Shown: one piece after another, positions 1 through 8,212 of the stretch
Numbering within the stretch: position 1 is the first letter of the stretch
Layout of the letters: each line of letters begins with the position of its first letter
Origin: Candidatus Harrisonbacteria bacterium
GTDB taxonomy: Bacteria; Patescibacteriota; Minisyncoccia; UBA6257; 1-14-0-10-40-38
Length of the DNA: 55,735 bases
Reading direction: 5' to 3'
Assembly: GCA_023245035.1 (NCBI GenBank)
Contig: JAHFLD010000003.1
Coordinates: 1 to 55,735, forward strand
The notes under the pieces: generated by a model
The model's input: only the letters and a program-made list of their open reading frames with translations
Database searches by the model: none
Told to the model about the DNA's origin: nothing
Program-made: the position numbers and the translations under genes

Positions 1-236
1 AGAACAATACCCTAGATTTTCACTTTCTGGATACGGAGGTGCACAGGGCAAATACTGATTGGTGGTGTAACCACAATCTGCGACGGCCAAGGCCGGCTCC
101 GGATCCTCCGGATCCGACTTGATATTTTTGTTGGTTATTTTATCTCTTTTGGAGGCAAGTGTTTTTTTCTAGTTATAAACTAAGATAATCGGATCTAGGT
201 TTTATTGGAATTTTCTTTGCGCTTTCAGTTATTATT
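1..236. other. No confident gene; window edge
   Basis: One forward frame is open from the window edge to a TGA at 120-122 (39 codons) and could be the tail of an upstream gene, but its translation is not recognisable. A minus-strand frame is also open over the same bases. A 9-bp unit containing GGATCC is directly repeated at about 98-115. From about 125 to 236 the DNA is T-rich and probably carries the promoter of the following gene. Confidence 0.3.
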
Positions 237-257
237 TTGATTGGTTATATTAGTGGC

Positions 258-887
258 ATGGATCTTGCTAAGAATGAGGCGTTGAGGATGCTAGCGAATC
301 GTTTGCAAGATGATCTTACTCTGCCTCTCCGCGAGTCAAATTTGGTTTTTGGCGAAGGTGACATTGATGCCCAGGTTTTGTTTATCGGCGAGGCGCCGGG
401 GATGAATGAGAATTTGCAAAAGCGCCCTTTTGTGGGGCGGGGAGGGCAGTTGCTTAATAAGATGCTGGAACATATTGGGTGGAGGCGAGAGCAGGTTTAT
501 ATTACCAACATTGTAAAGCGCCGACCGCCGGATAACCGCGACCCATTTCCGGAGGAGATCGCGGCCTATAAGCCCTATCTTACCGAGCAGATCCGGATCA
601 TCAATCCGAAAATAATCGTAACACTTGGGCGTTTTGCCATGAACTATTTTTTACCGATGGCAAAAATTACCCGAGATCAAGGCAAGGCTTTTCAATTGCA
701 GGGAAAATTATTGGTGCCGATATTGCATCCGGCGGCGGCTTTGCGTGGCAATGAGGCGATGGCGATGTTTAGGGCTAGCTTTGAGAAATTGCCGTTAATC
801 ATTAAGAAGCGGGAGTCTTTGATCGCGGAAGCGGCCTCGAAAAACCAAGCAAAAGACGAGACTTCAATACAGGAAAAATTATTTTAG
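258..887 (+). CDS. Family-4-like uracil-DNA glycosylase lacking Fe-S cysteines
   Basis: This enzyme should remove uracil from DNA as the first step of base excision repair. The product (209 aa) has the family-4 motif GEAPG at residues 44-48, PFVGRGG at about 57-63, NIVKRRPP at 84-91 and the HPAA motif at 157-160. Known family-4 enzymes carry four cysteines binding a 4Fe-4S cluster. This protein has no cysteine at all: the KCRPP cysteine is Arg88, the next ligand position falls in AYKPYL, and the N-terminal pair is absent. I chose ATG at 258 over an in-frame TTG at 237 because TATATT (246-251) lies 6 nt upstream, which suggests a leaderless transcript. The C-terminal 25 residues are charged and non-conserved. 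The fold assignment is firm; activity without the cluster is inferred. Confidence 0.85.
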   Translation: MDLAKNEALRMLANRLQDDLTLPLRESNLVFGEGDIDAQVLFIGEAPGMNENLQKRPFVGRGGQLLNKMLEHIGWRREQVYITNIVKRRPPDNRDPFPEEIAAYKPYLTEQIRIINPKIIVTLGRFAMNYFLPMAKITRDQGKAFQLQGKLLVPILHPAAALRGNEAMAMFRASFEKLPLIIKKRESLIAEAASKNQAKDETSIQEKLF

Positions 888-937
888 GTCTGTCTATAGG
901 CCGCAAAGTCAACTTGTCATATAATAATAGCTGATTT

Positions 938-1279
938 ATGCCTTCAGCTTTTGGCTACTTAGCGCAGAGATTTTTCCATTCGCTATGGTTATTTCTCTAT
1001 GATTGGTTTGCCGGCGGTTTTTTGACGATTTGGCATCTGGCGCGGCAGATCGTTTTTTGGTTTGATCGACGCTTGGCTCTTGGGATAACTTTGCGCCATT
1101 TTTTTGAGCCGATGTTCGGGGATTTCGCGTTTTTGGGCAGAATCTTGGGATTTGGCTTTCGGGTCGCGCGCGTCGGTCTGGCCATGATTCTTTATTCGGT
1201 CATCGCCATACTAGCTGTCGCGTTTTATTTTTCCTGGCTACTTTTTCCGTTTGCTTTATTTTATTTGGCACTGCGATGA
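938..1279 (+). CDS. Small multi-pass membrane protein upstream of Clp-like ATPase
   Basis: The product (113 aa) is strongly hydrophobic and aromatic, with probable membrane segments at about residues 10-40 and 75-112. I do not recognise a family. Its stop codon overlaps the next start in an ATGA arrangement (1276-1279), so translation is probably coupled to the membrane-anchored Clp-like ATPase, and the two may form one membrane complex. That functional link is inferred from position only. Confidence 0.7.
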   Translation: MPSAFGYLAQRFFHSLWLFLYDWFAGGFLTIWHLARQIVFWFDRRLALGITLRHFFEPMFGDFAFLGRILGFGFRVARVGLAMILYSVIAILAVAFYFSWLLFPFALFYLALR

Positions 1280-3744
1280 GCGATCAAGCAAAATTCTTTT
1301 ATCTTGAACAGCGGTTGGCGATGAGTTTTTTTGGGCGTTTTTTGGTTCGGCTGGTTTTGCTGGTTTTTTATTCGGTGCTTATCGCGGCAACTTTTATTTT
1401 TTTGCTGTCCGATGTCGCTGAACTTAGGCTTGCCGGCACCATTTTCTTTTTGTTTTTACTGCATCGAATTTTCCACATTGGGCGTCCAGATGCGCTAATT
1501 ACTTCTCGCGCGATTAAATATCCCGGCAATGTGGCTCGTTTCTTCGCGCCAGTTACTTATCGTTTTTTGGAACGCGCCCTGGATCGAGCTTTGACTCATG
1601 GCGGAGATGCTCGTTTGCACCTAATGTCTTTTTTGGTGGAGTTGCCCGCGGCTCACGATATTCTGGAGCGGCTTGAATGCGATGCCCACAGTTTTTCTCT
1701 TACGGTTCGCGAGACGCTTGCTCAAACGGCAACTCCGGTTGACGCTGTTGCCGTTTTGGCCCAACTCAATTCTTTAGCCGAGCTCTCTTTTCAATCTGCT
1801 TTGCGCCAGGGGGCAAGGGCGGTTTTGCCAGTGCATCTTTTTGCGGCTCTGGGCTCACTGGATGTTCAACCATTCGCCTCTCTTTTTCGTAAGTTTAATA
1901 TTGCCGAGGGCGATGTTTTTAGAGCCATGATGTTGCGGCGCGCGCTGGATTTGGTTCCTCGTCGCCCGATTTTGCGGGTAATGCCGAAGCATCGTTTTAT
2001 GAATCGGGCTTGGACGGCGCGGCCGACGCCGACTCTGGATCGTTTTTCCCAGGACTTTACCGATTTGGCGCGAATAGTGCCGGCTTCGCCCCTTTTCGGC
2101 CACGCGGTTGAGTACGAAAACATGCTGGGGATTCTTTCTAGGCCCGGCCGGGAAAATGTGCTTTTGGTCGGGGTGCCGGGAGTTGGAATGGATGATTTGG
2201 TAATGCATCTTGCTTATCTGATTACGCGAGATCAAGTGCCTTCCGGGTTGACTGATAAGCGCGTGGTCGTGCTGGATCTTGGCGCCCTTGCATCTGGCGC
2301 GCAACTTGGTGAGTTGCAGGAGCGCATTAAGACCGCGGTTCATGAAGCGATAGCGGCGGGCAACGTGATTTTATACGTTCCAAATCTTCATGTTGCCGTT
2401 CAGTCTGCCACTGGATACGGGTCTGTGATTGCCGAGACTCTCCTTTCGGCCGTGCGCAGCGATGCCTGTTCGGTTATTGGTTCAACTTATCCTTTGGAAT
2501 ACCGAACTATGGAAAGCGTTGGGATATTTCGCGATACTTTCCAAGTGGTGCGAGTTAAGGAGCTTGAGCAAGGGGAGGCGATGGAATTTTTGGTTTCGCG
2601 CGCCGCTGTTTTGGAGACCGGATCACGCGGAAAATTACGCGTCGGGTTCGTGGCAATTCGAGCCGCGGTTTTTTTGGGGCACGCTTATTTTCGAGAAAAG
2701 CCCTTGCCAGCTAGCGCCGAGGATTTATTAAATCAGGCTTTTGGCGAGGCTTTGCAACGTGGCGAGCGAATGCTCACGCGCGTTCATCTTGAGCGACTGG
2801 CCGAGCGGTTGAGCTCAATCCCAATTCACATTCCCGGATCAAAGGAGGCGGCCGACTTGCTGAACTTTGAAGCGCGAGTGCACGAAAAATTCGTAGATCA
2901 AGAGGAGGCGGTCGTATCTGTCGGGAAGGCGTTGCGCGAGTATCGGGCCGGACTTGCCCGTAAAGGCGTTCCGGTGGCGATATTTCTTTTTGTGGGTCCA
3001 ACCGGCGTTGGCAAGACCGAGCTCGCGAAACTGGTGGCGGAGTTTCAGTTTGGCAATCGGGAAGCGATGATTCGATTTGACATGACCGAGTATCAAGCAA
3101 CGGAAAGCATTAATGTTTTAATCGGTTCGCCGAATGGCGAGCGGCGCGGGACACTGACCGAAGCGGTACGCTTGCGGCCGTATAGCCTGCTTTTGTTGGA
3201 TGAATTTGAAAAAGCCCATCCCGATATTCTTAATCTTTTTTTGCAGGTGTTTGATGACGCGCGATTGACCGACTCAACCGGCGAGACGGTCGATTTTCAG
3301 AATACAATCATTATCGCCACCAGTAATGCTCATTCTGAATTTGTGAGATCTAAACTTGAGGCCGGACTTGCCATGGAAGCATTTACTCCAGAGCTTATAG
3401 CGAAGCTTGCCGATGTTTTTCGTCCCGAGTTACTGAATCGATTTTCCAGAATCGTCGTCTTCAAGGCGTTGTCTCCGGTGGATGTTGGTTTGGTGGCGAA
3501 ACTTAAACTTGATTCTTTGGCGAAGGCATTGCTTAACGAGCAGGGAATAACTCTTAGCTTTGACGAGGTGGTTGTAGAAAAAATAGCGACTATAGGTTTT
3601 GATCCGGCTTTTGGCGCGCGACCGCTTGATCGGGCGATTGCCGATTACATTAAAGATCCGTTGGCTCAAAAAATTTTGGCAGGAGGAGTTGCTCGCGGGG
3701 CGACGATTGTGGTTAAGGTTCACGAGGGAAAGATTGTTTTGTAG
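1276..3744 (+). CDS. Membrane-anchored ClpC/ClpB-type AAA+ protein with degenerate D1
   Basis: The product (822 aa) is a double-AAA+ unfoldase of the Clp/Hsp100 family. Residues 18-65 form two membrane segments. Residues 100-225 resemble a Clp N-domain repeat pair, with HDILERL at about 127. The first AAA domain has a broken P-loop (GVPGVGMDD near 299, Lys-Thr lost) and a broken Walker B (ILYVPNLH near 365). The second is intact: GPTGVGKTE at 574-582, LLLLDEFEKAH at 637-647 and RPELLNRF at 716-723. In the second domain the usual GYVG pore loop is missing: the segment reads GSPNGERRGTLTEA, about four residues shorter than in ClpB. I see no IGF/LGF-type ClpP docking tripeptide. Energy coupling therefore probably rests on D2, and the protein may remodel membrane substrates without ClpP. 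Confidence 0.88.
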   Translation: MSDQAKFFYLEQRLAMSFFGRFLVRLVLLVFYSVLIAATFIFLLSDVAELRLAGTIFFLFLLHRIFHIGRPDALITSRAIKYPGNVARFFAPVTYRFLERALDRALTHGGDARLHLMSFLVELPAAHDILERLECDAHSFSLTVRETLAQTATPVDAVAVLAQLNSLAELSFQSALRQGARAVLPVHLFAALGSLDVQPFASLFRKFNIAEGDVFRAMMLRRALDLVPRRPILRVMPKHRFMNRAWTARPTPTLDRFSQDFTDLARIVPASPLFGHAVEYENMLGILSRPGRENVLLVGVPGVGMDDLVMHLAYLITRDQVPSGLTDKRVVVLDLGALASGAQLGELQERIKTAVHEAIAAGNVILYVPNLHVAVQSATGYGSVIAETLLSAVRSDACSVIGSTYPLEYRTMESVGIFRDTFQVVRVKELEQGEAMEFLVSRAAVLETGSRGKLRVGFVAIRAAVFLGHAYFREKPLPASAEDLLNQAFGEALQRGERMLTRVHLERLAERLSSIPIHIPGSKEAADLLNFEARVHEKFVDQEEAVVSVGKALREYRAGLARKGVPVAIFLFVGPTGVGKTELAKLVAEFQFGNREAMIRFDMTEYQATESINVLIGSPNGERRGTLTEAVRLRPYSLLLLDEFEKAHPDILNLFLQVFDDARLTDSTGETVDFQNTIIIATSNAHSEFVRSKLEAGLAMEAFTPELIAKLADVFRPELLNRFSRIVVFKALSPVDVGLVAKLKLDSLAKALLNEQGITLSFDEVVVEKIATIGFDPAFGARPLDRAIADYIKDPLAQKILAGGVARGATIVVKVHEGKIVL

Positions 3745-3775
3745 AACGCAAACTGACGATCTCTTTGTGGAGATA

Positions 3776-3804
3776 ATAATAAAAACCGCCGGATGTTCCG
3801 GCGG
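3776..3804 (-). terminator. Intrinsic terminator for the repeat-protein gene
   Basis: CCGCCGGA (3786-3793) and TCCGGCGG (3797-3804) form an 8-bp stem with a 3-nt loop. On the minus strand it is followed by TTTTTATTATTAT, so it terminates the leftward gene. Confidence 0.8.
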
Positions 3805-3812
3805 ATCGCATT

Positions 3813-4574
3813 TCATTTCTGTAGCGGTAGGATGGCATACTTTTTTGGTACCCAATCCCAAGCATCGTTGGAATGAGCGAGGGCGAGATGGCAGAGCTCC
3901 AGAGTTCGCAATTCCCAGGGGACGTAGCGCAATGTTTCCGGTTTTTCTCGGATTACTCGCAGGCACAATTCCGGAGTTTTGAAGCTGTCGGGGATGGCCG
4001 CGAAGGCTTCAACTAAGTCAGATTCCAGAGCGAACTTCACCAGTTCGGGAGTGACCATCTCAAAAGGAATGAGGCGCAGGGCGCCGCCCCACTTGCCGAT
4101 TCCGGCTTTGGCGACTTCGGCGGTCATCAGTCGTTCGGGAATAAGGCTGAGCCGATGGGGATCTTTTTCCGCAAAAGCGATGGCAACTTCCTTGGTCCAC
4201 GACTTGTCGGGAATAATCGCGTCGTTGATTTCGATGTCTTGTTTTAAGGCCGCGAGACAAACTTCGGTGGTTCGCATCTTTTTCGGAATGGCTTCCAGGG
4301 ATTTTATCTCACCCTTTTTTACGCCGTTAAGGTACCAAACTTCATCGTGCGGTTCGGCAATTGCCGGTTCCAGGCCCTGCTTGGCTTCCGGTGGGGCATC
4401 GCCAGCTTCCTGCTCGATGTTCTCAACTGCTAACTGTGTTTTCGATGTATCGTGGCGCGGGACTTGGTCGTATTGGCGCAAGAAGCTGTTTTTCATACTT
4501 ACTGCGAGGACGACCAGCATTCCCCAAAGGCACATTCTTAAGCAGAGGAGGCCTATTTTTGGCCAGGTCTTCAT
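3813..4574 (-). CDS. Membrane-anchored protein with DUF4116-like helical repeats
   Basis: The product (253 aa) has an N-terminal membrane anchor (about residues 8-28), a charged linker and then a run of roughly 24-residue repeats. Each repeat has a core of the type IP..(M/F).T.ELC..A. Examples are IPKKMRTTEVCLAAL, IPERLMTAEVAKAG, IPDSFKTPELCLRVI and VPWELRTLELCHLAL. This resembles DUF4116 repeats, which are mostly of unknown role. It is a single-gene unit with its own TTGACT promoter, an SD (GGAGAG) about 9 nt before ATG and its own terminator. The repeat fold suggests a binding scaffold outside the membrane; no partner is visible. Confidence 0.75.
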   Translation of the reverse strand: MKTWPKIGLLCLRMCLWGMLVVLAVSMKNSFLRQYDQVPRHDTSKTQLAVENIEQEAGDAPPEAKQGLEPAIAEPHDEVWYLNGVKKGEIKSLEAIPKKMRTTEVCLAALKQDIEINDAIIPDKSWTKEVAIAFAEKDPHRLSLIPERLMTAEVAKAGIGKWGGALRLIPFEMVTPELVKFALESDLVEAFAAIPDSFKTPELCLRVIREKPETLRYVPWELRTLELCHLALAHSNDAWDWVPKKYAILPLQK

Positions 4575-4615
4575 GGCTTTCTCTCCGGTTGGTGTTAAAG
4601 AGCTGATTGCTTTTT

Positions 4616-4645
4616 TTAGTATCCGGCTTTTTTGGTTTTAGTCAA
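4616..4645 (-). promoter_or_regulatory. Sigma-70-type promoter
   Basis: On the minus strand TTGACT (4645-4640) and TACTAA (4621-4616) are separated by 18 nt. They lie about 42 nt upstream of the ATG of the repeat-protein gene. Confidence 0.55.
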
Positions 4646-4700
4646 TGTTTTAAATTTTGGTCCGTTTCAAAAGTATCGGCACTAGTGGTACACTTTTTGC

Positions 4701-5339
4701 ATGGCTTTTCAGGTTAAGACCAAGGTTAATTTTGTAATCAAACTTTTTGTTTTTGTGGATTTTTTGTATAACTTTGCTTTTGGCTCGTTCGGGCCGATTT
4801 TGGCGATTTTTGTGACGCAACAGATCAGCGGGGGCTCGGTGAAGGTGGCCGGTTTTGCCACGGCGGTGTATTGGGTGGTTAAGTCTTCGCTACAGTTGCC
4901 GATTGCTCGTTTTTTGGACAAGACCGACGGCGAGCGAGATGATTTTTGGGCGATGTTGCTTGGTTATTTTTTGAGCGGGGCGACTCCTTTTTTGTATTTA
5001 TTGGCGACTACTCCAACCGCCTTGTATTTGGCGCAGGCTTATCTGGGTTTTATGATGGCTTGGGCGGTGCCGGCGTGGTATGGCGTGTTTACCCGGCATC
5101 TAGACCGGCATGACGTGAGTTTTGAGTGGAGTCTGGAGAGTGTTTTCTCTTTGGGCATCGCGACGGCCGCGTCGGCTGCGTTAGGCGGTTTTTTGGTGGA
5201 TCGCTATGGTTTTCAGGTGGTGTTCATCGGCGCCGGAATTTTGAGCATGACTTCGTCACTTTGCTTGATTCCTTTGCGGAAGCACTTAATCCCAAAGATT
5301 CGTCACGGAAAGACCTTGCCCTTGGAGCATAAGTCATAG
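4701..5339 (+). CDS. Half-size MFS-like membrane protein
   Basis: The product (212 aa) has about six hydrophobic segments and the look of one six-helix half of a major facilitator transporter. A loop reading ARFLDKTDGERDD sits where MFS proteins have their A-motif-type loop between helices 2 and 3. Full MFS proteins have 12 helices (about 400 aa), so this would have to work as a dimer or be a domain-sized relative. No second half lies next to it. TACACT (4689-4694) lies 6 nt before ATG, so the message is probably leaderless. Substrate is unknown. Confidence 0.7.
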   Translation: MAFQVKTKVNFVIKLFVFVDFLYNFAFGSFGPILAIFVTQQISGGSVKVAGFATAVYWVVKSSLQLPIARFLDKTDGERDDFWAMLLGYFLSGATPFLYLLATTPTALYLAQAYLGFMMAWAVPAWYGVFTRHLDRHDVSFEWSLESVFSLGIATAASAALGGFLVDRYGFQVVFIGAGILSMTSSLCLIPLRKHLIPKIRHGKTLPLEHKS

Positions 5340-5358
5340 CAGATAATCGGTGATTAAA

Positions 5359-6231
5359 ATGCGAACCCTACTTTTAATTGACGTCCATGCGTTGGTGCAC
5401 CGTTTTTTCCACGCCTTACCGCCGCTTACAAGCCCCGCGGGTGAGCAGGTAAACGCGCTTTATGGTCTGACGGGGATTTTGCTTAAGATTCTAAAACCCG
5501 ATGACGGCTCTTCGGCGCCGGATTTTATTGCCGCCGCCGCCGATCGGCCCGAGCCGACTTTTCGCAAACTCAACTACGATGCTTACAAGGCGACTCGGCC
5601 GGCGACCGATAACGCTCTGATTTCCCAGTTCAGGCATTTGCCGGCGCTTTTTGAATCTTTTGGCGTGCCATTTTTGTCGGTAGCGGGGTTTGAGGCGGAT
5701 GATGTTATTGGTACTTTGGTTGATCGTTTTGCCTCCGAGAGGGACTTGAAGATAGTGATGCTTTCGGGAGATCGCGATTTATTCCAATTAGTGTCCGATG
5801 ATCGGGTGGTGATGAATATTCTGCAAAGCGGCGGTGGAGCCACCAAACTGGCCAATGAGGAGTATGTGGTTAGTGAATATGGTGTTCCGCCGCGCCATTT
5901 TGTGGACTATAAGGGTTTGGTTGGCGATCCGTCGGATAACATTCCCGGCGCGCGCGGCATCGGCCCCAAGGCGGCGAGCGAGCTTTTGCGCGAATTTGTT
6001 TCTTTGGAGGGCATTTATGAGAATTTGGGATTGATTAAAAACAATCTGGCGGAGCGGCTGGAAGCTTCGCGCAAACAGGCTTTTATGTCTCGGGAGCTGG
6101 CTACGATTCGGCGCGACGTTCCGCTTGATGTATTTGCTCTGGATTTCTTGGTGACTCAAATGCCGCGCCGCGAAAAACTGGCGCCATTTTTGACCGAGTT
6201 TGGTTTTCAGAGTTTTTTGGCGCGGATTTAG
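5359..6231 (+). CDS. Stand-alone 5'-3' exonuclease (PolA N-domain type)
   Basis: The product (290 aa) is the flap/5'-exonuclease domain that in most bacteria is fused to DNA polymerase I. It would remove RNA primers and flaps. Visible motifs are LLIDVHALVHRFFHALPP at the N-terminus, GFEADDVIGT near 112, SGDRDLFQLV near 136 and the helix-hairpin-helix DYKGLVGDPSDNIPGARGIG near 186. The metal-binding aspartates are all present. No polymerase domain follows. I prefer ATG at 5359 over GTG at 5350, since the conserved part begins immediately after it. Confidence 0.92.
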   Translation: MRTLLLIDVHALVHRFFHALPPLTSPAGEQVNALYGLTGILLKILKPDDGSSAPDFIAAAADRPEPTFRKLNYDAYKATRPATDNALISQFRHLPALFESFGVPFLSVAGFEADDVIGTLVDRFASERDLKIVMLSGDRDLFQLVSDDRVVMNILQSGGGATKLANEEYVVSEYGVPPRHFVDYKGLVGDPSDNIPGARGIGPKAASELLREFVSLEGIYENLGLIKNNLAERLEASRKQAFMSRELATIRRDVPLDVFALDFLVTQMPRREKLAPFLTEFGFQSFLARI

Positions 6232-6272
6232 TCGCTTTATATTTCTGCTGGAATTGTTTGTGTTATCCTTAA

Positions 6273-7601
6273 ATGAGTTCAATGTCTGATTTTAAGAAAT
6301 ATTTGAGTTATCCGGAGATGCGGATGTTTTGGTTTTTCGCGATTTTCGCTCTTCTGGTTTCCGTGGCCGGATTTTTTTTCCTGGATCCGCTGGCCCATGC
6401 TCTGGTTTTTGGCGTGTTGGTCGTAGTCGGCGCGATGATTTTTGGCACCAGTGTTCGAGTGGCGCGATCGGCGCTTGATTTGCAGTTAGAACAACGGCGA
6501 TTGCAAACTATTATTGCCGATTTGAATGACGGCGTAGTGGCATATGATAACAATTTCAAGATGCTGGTTTTCAACAAGGCCGCCGAGCAGATTTTCAACG
6601 TTAAAGCCGACCGGATTCTACAGCAATCCTTTACTCTGCAGGTTAAAGAGCGTTTGCCGGCCGAGTATCGCTTGTTGCTCGCGGTCTTGTTTCCGGCGTT
6701 GGCCCCGATTGTGGTGCGGCGTTCCGAACCGGGGATTTATCCGCAAGTTCTGGATTTTACTTTCACGGAACCGGCGGTTGAGTTAAGAGTATCAACCAGT
6801 CGGATTTTAGGCGATGCCGACGAATCTTTGGGATTTATTAAAATCGTGCGTGACCGAACGCGGGAGATTGGCTTGTTACGCTCCAAGAGTGAGTTTATTG
6901 AAATTGCTTCGCATCAATTGCGAACGCCGCTAACCGGAATCGTGTGGGCCTGGGAGAGTTTGGTTAACGAGGAGCTTAAACCGGAGACGCACACGCTTGT
7001 TGTATCCGGCTTGCAGGCCACCAAACATCTTGGAGACATAATTGACGACATGTTGGACGTGTCCCGAATTGAAGAGGGGCGATTTGGTTATGATTTTGTA
7101 TCGCAAGATATTGTGGCTTTTTTGCAAAAAATCGTAGACGAAGCCAGTTTGGCAGCCACTAAATACCAAGTTAAAGTTTATTTTGATCGTCCGCCGGAAA
7201 AAAACATCGCCATTACTTTTGATCCAAAAAAATTGGCGATTGCCGTTTCTAATTTGATTGATAACGCCTTGAAATACAATGTAAAAAACGGCGAGGTGGT
7301 GGTGAAGGTGGAGTCGATACCCCAAGAGCCTTATATCAAGGTCAGTGTTCGCGATACCGGCATCGGTATTCCGGAGAAAGATCTGCCTAAGCTATTTGCC
7401 AAATTTTTTCGGAGTGACAACGCCTCGCGTTTTGCGACCGAGGGCACCGGTTTGGGAATTTATATTACAAAAAATGTGGTGGAGCGGCATGGCGGTAAGA
7501 TCTGGGTGGAGTCCGAGCTTAATCGGGGAACGACTTTTGCTTTCACCTTGCCGATTGATCCGGCTTTGATTCCGGTCAAAGAGCGAGTTTATGGGGAATA
7601 G
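6273..7601 (+). CDS. PAS-containing sensor histidine kinase
   Basis: The product (442 aa) has two membrane helices (residues 18-37 and 41-62), a PAS-like domain (about 70-190), a HisKA domain with phospho-acceptor His214 in SHQLRTPL, and an HATPase domain. The latter shows NLIDNALKY (N box), DTGIGIP (G1), a FAKFFRS F-box and GTGLGIYI (G2). It autophosphorylates and passes phosphate to a response regulator, but no regulator gene is adjacent, so it is an orphan here. An alternative ATG at 6282 lies 12 nt after TATCCT (6264-6269) and may be the true start. Confidence 0.9.
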   Translation: MSSMSDFKKYLSYPEMRMFWFFAIFALLVSVAGFFFLDPLAHALVFGVLVVVGAMIFGTSVRVARSALDLQLEQRRLQTIIADLNDGVVAYDNNFKMLVFNKAAEQIFNVKADRILQQSFTLQVKERLPAEYRLLLAVLFPALAPIVVRRSEPGIYPQVLDFTFTEPAVELRVSTSRILGDADESLGFIKIVRDRTREIGLLRSKSEFIEIASHQLRTPLTGIVWAWESLVNEELKPETHTLVVSGLQATKHLGDIIDDMLDVSRIEEGRFGYDFVSQDIVAFLQKIVDEASLAATKYQVKVYFDRPPEKNIAITFDPKKLAIAVSNLIDNALKYNVKNGEVVVKVESIPQEPYIKVSVRDTGIGIPEKDLPKLFAKFFRSDNASRFATEGTGLGIYITKNVVERHGGKIWVESELNRGTTFAFTLPIDPALIPVKERVYGE

Positions 7602-7635
7602 GGTGGTGATGTTGCGAAGGGAGGATTGAATTAAA

Positions 7636-7662
7636 AAACCCGCGGAGTGTTTCCGCGGGTTT
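7636..7662. terminator. Bidirectional terminator between convergent genes
   Basis: AAACCCGCGGA (7636-7646) pairs with TCCGCGGGTTT (7652-7662). It separates the converging kinase gene and the small minus-strand gene. Confidence 0.8.
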
Positions 7663-7673
7663 GGGTTGCTGGT

Positions 7674-8003
7674 TCAGCGTTGCGTCGGCGAACTCGTGGT
7701 TCGCGACTCGGCCTTGTTCGGCTCGATCGCTTCGGCGACCTTGTTCAGTTCGGCGTTGAGCCGGTTGGTCTTCTCGGCGAGTCCTTCGAAGCTTCGGTTC
7801 ATCTTCGCGAGGGCCGCGACGATCTCTTCGTTCTCTCCGGTGATCGTTCGCGCCTTCTCGAGCGCCGCGGTGTCCGTCTTGCTCTGGCTAGCGAGAGTCG
7901 TGGGGTGGTGCTTGGCTTTGGTCTTTTCCACACCGGACTTCACCACAATGGCGAAGCAGAACAGAAGGGCGAGAGCGCCGACGATACCAATGTACTTGCG
8001 CAT
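7674..8003 (-). CDS. Small membrane-anchored coiled-coil protein
   Basis: The product (109 aa) has an N-terminal hydrophobic anchor (about residues 4-24) and a long charged helical part with heptad-like spacing (about 45-95), so it is probably a single-pass coiled coil facing outside. I do not recognise the family. ATG at 8003 was chosen because AAGGAG lies 6-7 nt upstream, and upstream codons are not protein-like. It is a one-gene unit with its own promoter (8067-8096) and terminator. Confidence 0.7.
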   Translation of the reverse strand: MRKYIGIVGALALLFCFAIVVKSGVEKTKAKHHPTTLASQSKTDTAALEKARTITGENEEIVAALAKMNRSFEGLAEKTNRLNAELNKVAEAIEPNKAESRTTSSPTQR

Positions 8004-8066
8004 GAAGTCTCCTTGAATTGAGAAAGAGCTGTTTTCTATCGCCAAGTCCTTAACTTGGTTGATTGT

Positions 8067-8096
8067 ATTGTAGCATACTATCTGGCTATTTGTCAA
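8067..8096 (-). promoter_or_regulatory. Strong sigma-70-type promoter, repeat copy 1
   Basis: TTGACA (8096-8091) and TACAAT (8072-8067) are 18 nt apart on the minus strand. They lie inside a sequence block that is repeated upstream of the next minus-strand gene. Confidence 0.75.
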
Positions 8097-8142
8097 TAGC
8101 GGTGAAAAGGGCTGTAGAATAGGGGTTTTTTGCTGGTGTGGA

Positions 8143-8170
8143 TAAAAAAGCCCCCGCTTTTTGGCGGGGG
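8143..8170 (-). terminator. Intrinsic terminator for small exported protein gene
   Basis: CCCCCGC (8151-8157) pairs with GCGGGGG (8164-8170). The minus strand continues with CTTTTTTATCC. Confidence 0.8.
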
Positions 8171-8212
8171 GATTGAGACGTGGTGGGTTGTGACGCGATG
8201 GGAGTTTGGCTT

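Noticed and set aside
1855-2343. Reverse-strand 162-codon frame in the Clp-like gene
   Set aside because: It is antisense to the D1 region of the Clp-like protein, with no start signal and a basic, His/Gln-rich shadow composition.
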